This document shows, one piece after another, positions 34,901-40,900 of a stretch of DNA of 49,670 nucleotides. The DNA comes from Branchiostoma floridae (Eukaryota > Chordata > Leptocardii > Amphioxiformes > Branchiostomatidae): contig NC_049986.1 in assembly GCF_000003815.2 (NCBI RefSeq), positions 9,493,113 through 9,542,782 on the forward strand, written 5' to 3'. The notes under the pieces were generated by a model. It did not search any database. It was not told the origin of the DNA and saw only the letters and a list, made by a program, of their open reading frames with translations. The position numbers were made by a program, and so were the translations under genes. Each line of letters opens with the position of its first letter. Within the stretch, counting starts at the first letter, position 1.

Positions 34901-37900
34901 GAAAGAACGGTGACGAATATCTAAAATGCAGTACGAATGTCCAGAATACACTACGAATTCCGAGGAATTGCCAGAAACAGAAGAAAAATTTCATTCTGAC
35001 GGCATTCCGGCTCATTCGTGCTCTCGTGTGAAGGGGGCTTTACGCGGAACAGGGACTCTTTATACACAACCAATGCTTTATTCTCACCGACGTTTCGGTG
35101 ACCGTCTGTCACCTTCTTCAGGGTAATTCTGGCTGGTTTTCATTGTACTGCTCACAGTTAAGATACTTTACGTTTTGTGACCGCATCTGAACTATGAACA
35201 GCGACACCTGCCCTGCAGTACAATGTGAACCAGTCAGAATTGCCATGAAGAAGGTGACAGACGGTCACCGAAACGTCCGTGAGAATGAAGCATTGGTTGA
35301 GTCTCTTTATTCAGTGACGTACCAACCTGATGAAACTATTCACACATCTGTCACACACTTGACATCTGTGTTTATTACAACTAATAGAAATCCCGATGAT
35401 GTAACAAAAAGCAACTGATAAATGCTGTTTATTTCAGGACGAAAAACTAGAGCTGCTGGTTGCTGCTGTAGTCATCGACTTCGTAAGTTTACTCAATTAT
35501 CTAAACTTAATTAAGAAAGTGCGCAATTTCTGTCATTTTTTTCATTGGGAGGTTTAGTTACTATTGTTATAAATGTTACAATTTTCTATTGTTATACCCA
35601 TATTGTAAGGTTCTTCGATACACAACCAGAAGTGCACTCACTTCCGAATTCCAACGTTTCGATGTCTGTCAGACACCATCATCAGGGCTAGAATGACTTG
35701 GTCTGATTCTTGTTGCTACTTATAGCCGATGTAGGTGGCGCTGCAGCAGCAAGAATGCCGTCCCAAACGTGGCTCAATTTGTATCCCCCCTCGCCTCTGT
35801 TCATGACTGGAGCTGAGTTTCTGATCCAGACTGCCTCCTTAATCCAGTGTGTTCGTCTGGTTTCCTCTCTGCCTATGACTATTGTTGTAATTATGCAAAA
35901 CATTTTGTTTCTTGGCAGACCTGGCAGGATAGCCGGCTGAAGTGGGATCCAAAGTACTACAGGAGTCTCGACACCCTCAGCGTCTCGGCCAGCAGCATCT
36001 GGACCCCTGCATTTACTCTGAAGGCGAAGTATGCAGTCTCTTGTTACAATATTGTCATAAGGTCTCATTGATGTATTACTGCGAGTGGGTACCCTAAAAG
36101 AGATCCGAGCCAAAAACTGAACGGCTGCATAGACGCATGTTCTTAGCGGTGAGAAATTCCCTTTTAGTTTTAGCCAGCCGAACTGATATCAAAAGTTAGA
36201 TTGGTGAAAGTTTGCTTGTCACTGAATAAATTAGCAGGTAAAGTTTGACAGCCGCGCGCTAGGTCGGAGGTACACAATCCTGGGTTCTGAGTGGTGCTGT
36301 TGTAAACTAGCAAGGAAAAAGTGCCCTTTGCGGGGATTGACTAATTGTAGCTTGTAATTGCTATGAACAACAAAACTATAGATTCTGGTTATTGGCAATT
36401 TTTTGCTCAACATAGAATGCATGCTGCTGACATTTCATGTAGCTTCATTATGAACGCGCCCATTTAAACCACAAATTATAACATAGAAGTCTATGGGAAG
36501 AAGAAACTCATCAATGAGACCTTAAGATCAAGATGGAATCTTCTTAAATCTATTTCATTACATGTTAAGAAATGTAATGAATTGTGATGAATATTTTTAA
36601 CAGACAAAAATTATGTTGTGTCCAACATAACATGATTTACCTTTAATAGTCCAATATGACTGGTGTTTGTGACGACCGGACCCTAGATACAGTTTTATGA
36701 ACAGTTACATCATGCTGGTAGATAGTATTGAAATAACAATGTAGACTTCAATAGAAAGTGATAATTGTTCAAATTTAGATTATATAGGTACTTAATTCTT
36801 ACAGTAAACTTGGCTTTTGAGTCATACAAGGAATGCTATTTTACTAGTTAACAGAATCTTGCAACTTTTTCTTAGGACTTACATGTCCACACTACATGAT
36901 TCTACTTTTAAGTTAGTACAACACAGCAACGTAGTACAAGAACGGGAAAACAATGGGTGTCACAAAATATAAACTACCATATTGAATGATCAAAGAGAAA
37001 TTAGACTATGCTGCTTTATCCACCTCCATGTAACGTCCTATCCGAGGACAGCCCTAACCGAAACTCTGAGTAAAATCGTGTAAAGTGCTTTTCCCAAGGG
37101 CACAATATCTGGGCACATGAGCAGTTTTGTACACATCTTATGTCAAACTACTCTTTCTATGATCACGAAAGAAAAGAGCTGTTTGAACAGGCCACCAAAT
37201 TCCATCCAAACTTCTTCATTCAACGACAAAAAGAAAACAATTCTTCTAACTTCACAAAACCCACACATGATAGAAAAGGTGGGATCCTTCGTCTTTCACT
37301 GTCTTCGAAAAAGGAGTCGAACCCAATAACCCAGGACCTAGAGTTAGCTTTTACTAGTTTTAGACTAGAGTAGACACCTTCGATATTGTGTTTTTACCTT
37401 GTCCGAATCTCTCATGTTACCTACAATTAGCCCACGGGCAAGAATTTGTAATAAACTTTATATCCTTGTACCCGGAACCTTTGGGGATTTGGGCCAAACA
37501 CCTTACCGACTACGCCAAACAATACTACGTTTGTTGATGTTTCCACAGTGGAGATCCCGGTTACGCCGGACTGCCTAAGGAGGTACCGGTCCTGCTAAGC
37601 ACCGAGGGTACGGTAACATGGAGGGTGGAGACTCTGACCAGCACCATCTGCGATGCAAACCCGTTCCTCTTCCCTGCCGACACCATGGATTGTCACATCT
37701 GTTTCTCTGTGTCCTCTGCAATTAAGCACACCATCGGTAAGGTTTTGCAAATATCTAAAGGTGCACTCGCACTGCACTTGCGTCAAGCTTGCGTCACTGT
37801 GGGGTTTGAAAGATATTCAACGAATTTCAGAGATAAGAACAAATTTTCTGAATGTTTGTGCATTTTGTCGTCTTCTAAGTCATACTTTTACGTATTACGC

Positions 37901-40900
37901 AAAATCTAAAGTATAAAATGTCGGAGAAAATAACAAAACAGTGACGCAGCGAACGAACCCCGCAGTGAGTGACGCAGTGAACGAAACCCGCAGTGACGTA
38001 AGCTTGACGCAAGTGCAGTGAGGGTGCACATTAACAGTAAGCTTTGGCAGAGAAAATGGAATCAAAATTTAGAGTTTAATGTCTAAAACATTATTTGTTG
38101 AACACAGAATGCGGAGAGGGCAGTACCTGTGATGGCTGGTTTCCCCCACAACAGGAAGGCGAATGGGATCGGAGGGACAGGATCTTCGCTGAAGGCAACA
38201 AGACGGCGTGCCTAGCTGTTCATCTGGAGAGGATCCCCATGTTCCACATCGCCACGACTGTTGCCCCCTGCGCCATCCTTGTGGTGCTGATGATCATCAC
38301 CTTCATCATGCCCATAGACAAGGGAGATCGGATCGCCTACGGAGTGACCATCATGCTCTCCGTGGTCGTCTCTCTCGTGTTTGTCACGGAGGTACTTCCT
38401 GTCAAGGGGGCTCTGCCATTTTTCGGTGAGCAAAGTTGTGCTGTTGATGTGGCGTCGTCCTTGGCGTAACTGGTAGAGCGTTCGCCTCGGAATCAAAAGG
38501 TTCTGAGTTCGATCCCCGCCGTGCCCCCGGCGTTGTGCCCTCGGGAAAGGCACTTTACACGACCTTCCTCACTTCACCCAGGTGTAAAAATGGGTACCTT
38601 CTGTCTGTATGGTGTATGTGGTACTGTTAATATAAGTTACCAAAAACTTGAGTGCAGTGCCACATTGTCCTCGTCTGTCCAAAAGCAAATAGAAAAAAAA
38701 AATTGTGCTGTTCTTGTTTTCCTCTGTTATGTCCTTGAGCACCAAGTAGCTAGTTTGATTCGATTAGTTTTGTGTTCTTGAAAAGTATGTTATTCCATGG
38801 CGTCTGGCCTTTACCTGGCAAATGTTTCGATTTTCCTTTGTGGCGTCGGGCGTGGCGTAACTGGTAGAGCTTTCGGCTCGGAATCTACAGGTCCTGAGTT
38901 CGATCCCCACCGTGCCCCCGACGTTGTGCCCTTGATGATCATGAATGATCATGGTCTTACTCCTCAACTAACTTCCCGAGGGCCTGAAAGAACTTTGCAG
39001 AAAAATGCAGAGACCAGGTAATCAAACTTTATTCAATCGAACTTGGCAGTCACAAATTCAGACTGAATTGTGCCAATTTTACAAATAAATTCCAACAAGT
39101 CAATACTGGCAATTAAAATCAAATAATACATTTTTAAAACCATTTCGTGTGTCAGTTAAAATCTCTTCACGACACAACACAACAACATCAAAACTACATT
39201 TGTATACATTTGGGCAACGAAGGTAGTGCGCAATTCAGAAACATCGAGCTTGTTTTCTACATTTATATAATCTGATGTCAAAGATAGTTTTTTATTGCTG
39301 GACCGGTCCAGAAAACACGGACCTGAAAAAAATCAGTGAACCAGATGTTGGACCGATTCAAAAATGAGTTAGGCATTCATGTGTTTTGGGGATTGCCGTC
39401 CCCCAAGAAATAGCAAGCGAAGTAGAGGAGAGTTGATAGTCATTTTACCAACTGTCTACAGTTGTAAAACAGGTAGTTAGTGTTGTTTACACAAAGATAG
39501 AATTTAAAAAAAGCAAAAGGGCGTCGGATACTCCACCAAAAAGAATCATTTCTAGCGAAATGGANNNNNNNNNNNNNNNNNNNNNNNNNNNNNNNNNNNN
39601 NNNNNNNNNNNNNNNNNNNNNNNNNNNNNNNNNNNNNNNNNNNNNNNNNNNNNNNNNNNNNNNNNNNNNNAATTTTCTGTACCAGTACCCAGCCCTAGTC
39701 ACGGAACATACCGTTGGTAGATGATTTTATTTTGAAAACCAGTCTACTACATAATGATAAAACGAGACCACTTGCATAATTTCCTGTAGCAGTTGCTTGT
39801 AAGGAGATTATCTTCGCTGTTATTCTCTGGTCGATATTCTTCTTCATTCTTCACTGTTGATATTATATTATATTACATGATAAAACGATTTCTGCCAGTT
39901 TATAGAATTTTAATCGCAATAATTGTCATGTTTTAATCTATTGTGATGTAAAGCCCGTGAAATGTGAATGCTTTTAACTCGTTTGTAAAGTCTGAAACAA
40001 TTCAGCCTCGGCTGCTATTTCTGGACTATCTGTACTATTTGTATGCAATCAACCAGTTATCATTATTATTAACATACCGGTAATTGTTTCTCACGGATGA
40101 TGTTTCAGCCACGCTGATCGTCGCGTGCATGGGGCTGATGGGACTTTTCCTTTTCTTCACCTTGTACATCATCAGCCTCCACGACAAGGAGGGGAGTCTG
40201 TCTCCGATGGCCAAGACGTTCTTTCTCCGCTACATGGCAAAGTACGTATCTTCATCTCTGTATCTGTATCTATATAGTGGGCATAACCGCCGTTCGGCGT
40301 AACACACCAGCTTCGCAGGCACGCGGTGCATATTACACTGAGCGATCCGTCACACCTAACGTTTGCACATCTATCTGCAAGCGTTCTTTAAAGCGACCCA
40401 GGGATGACGTTTACTGTTCTTGGTGATAGCAAATTCCACTCTACGATAGTTCTGGGAAAATACGAATTTTTGAACACATCAATCCTAGGTTGGTAACTCT
40501 TGTACTTGAAGTCATGACTGTTTCTTGTTCTTTTTTTTGAGCTGGTATTAGGCTTGTTTCCATTGATGGTTGCCTAGACTGGTTGGTTTGAGTTACATAT
40601 TAGATTTTCACACTTGGTCTTGCGCTGAGAACGACGTGACCATTAACCAATTAAGGCCACAACAAGTAAATCTTATGGATGGCATCCTCTGCAGACTGTA
40701 AAAATAGTGCGATAGGGCGAAAATAAAAACAAGATGGCTACATTTTCAAAAATAGACACCATAAAGTTGTTATGAGTGTTGTTACAAAAATTAAAGGGAC
40801 AAAACATGGTATTACAGCCAACAAGGCATTCATTCCTGTTTTCAAGACATGTACTGGTGTGGTATAAGTGACACTAGTGTGGACTGGCATCACCAACAAA

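Noticed and set aside
35688-36113. 141-aa minus-strand gene
   Set aside because: Its N-terminal part is antisense to channel exon 22; the C-terminal part is a Penelope remnant.
38450-38540. tRNA gene (A and B boxes, GTTCGATCCC)
   Set aside because: No cloverleaf with a closed acceptor stem; the same body and A-rich tail recur at 14222, 38842 and in older copies, so it is a SINE.
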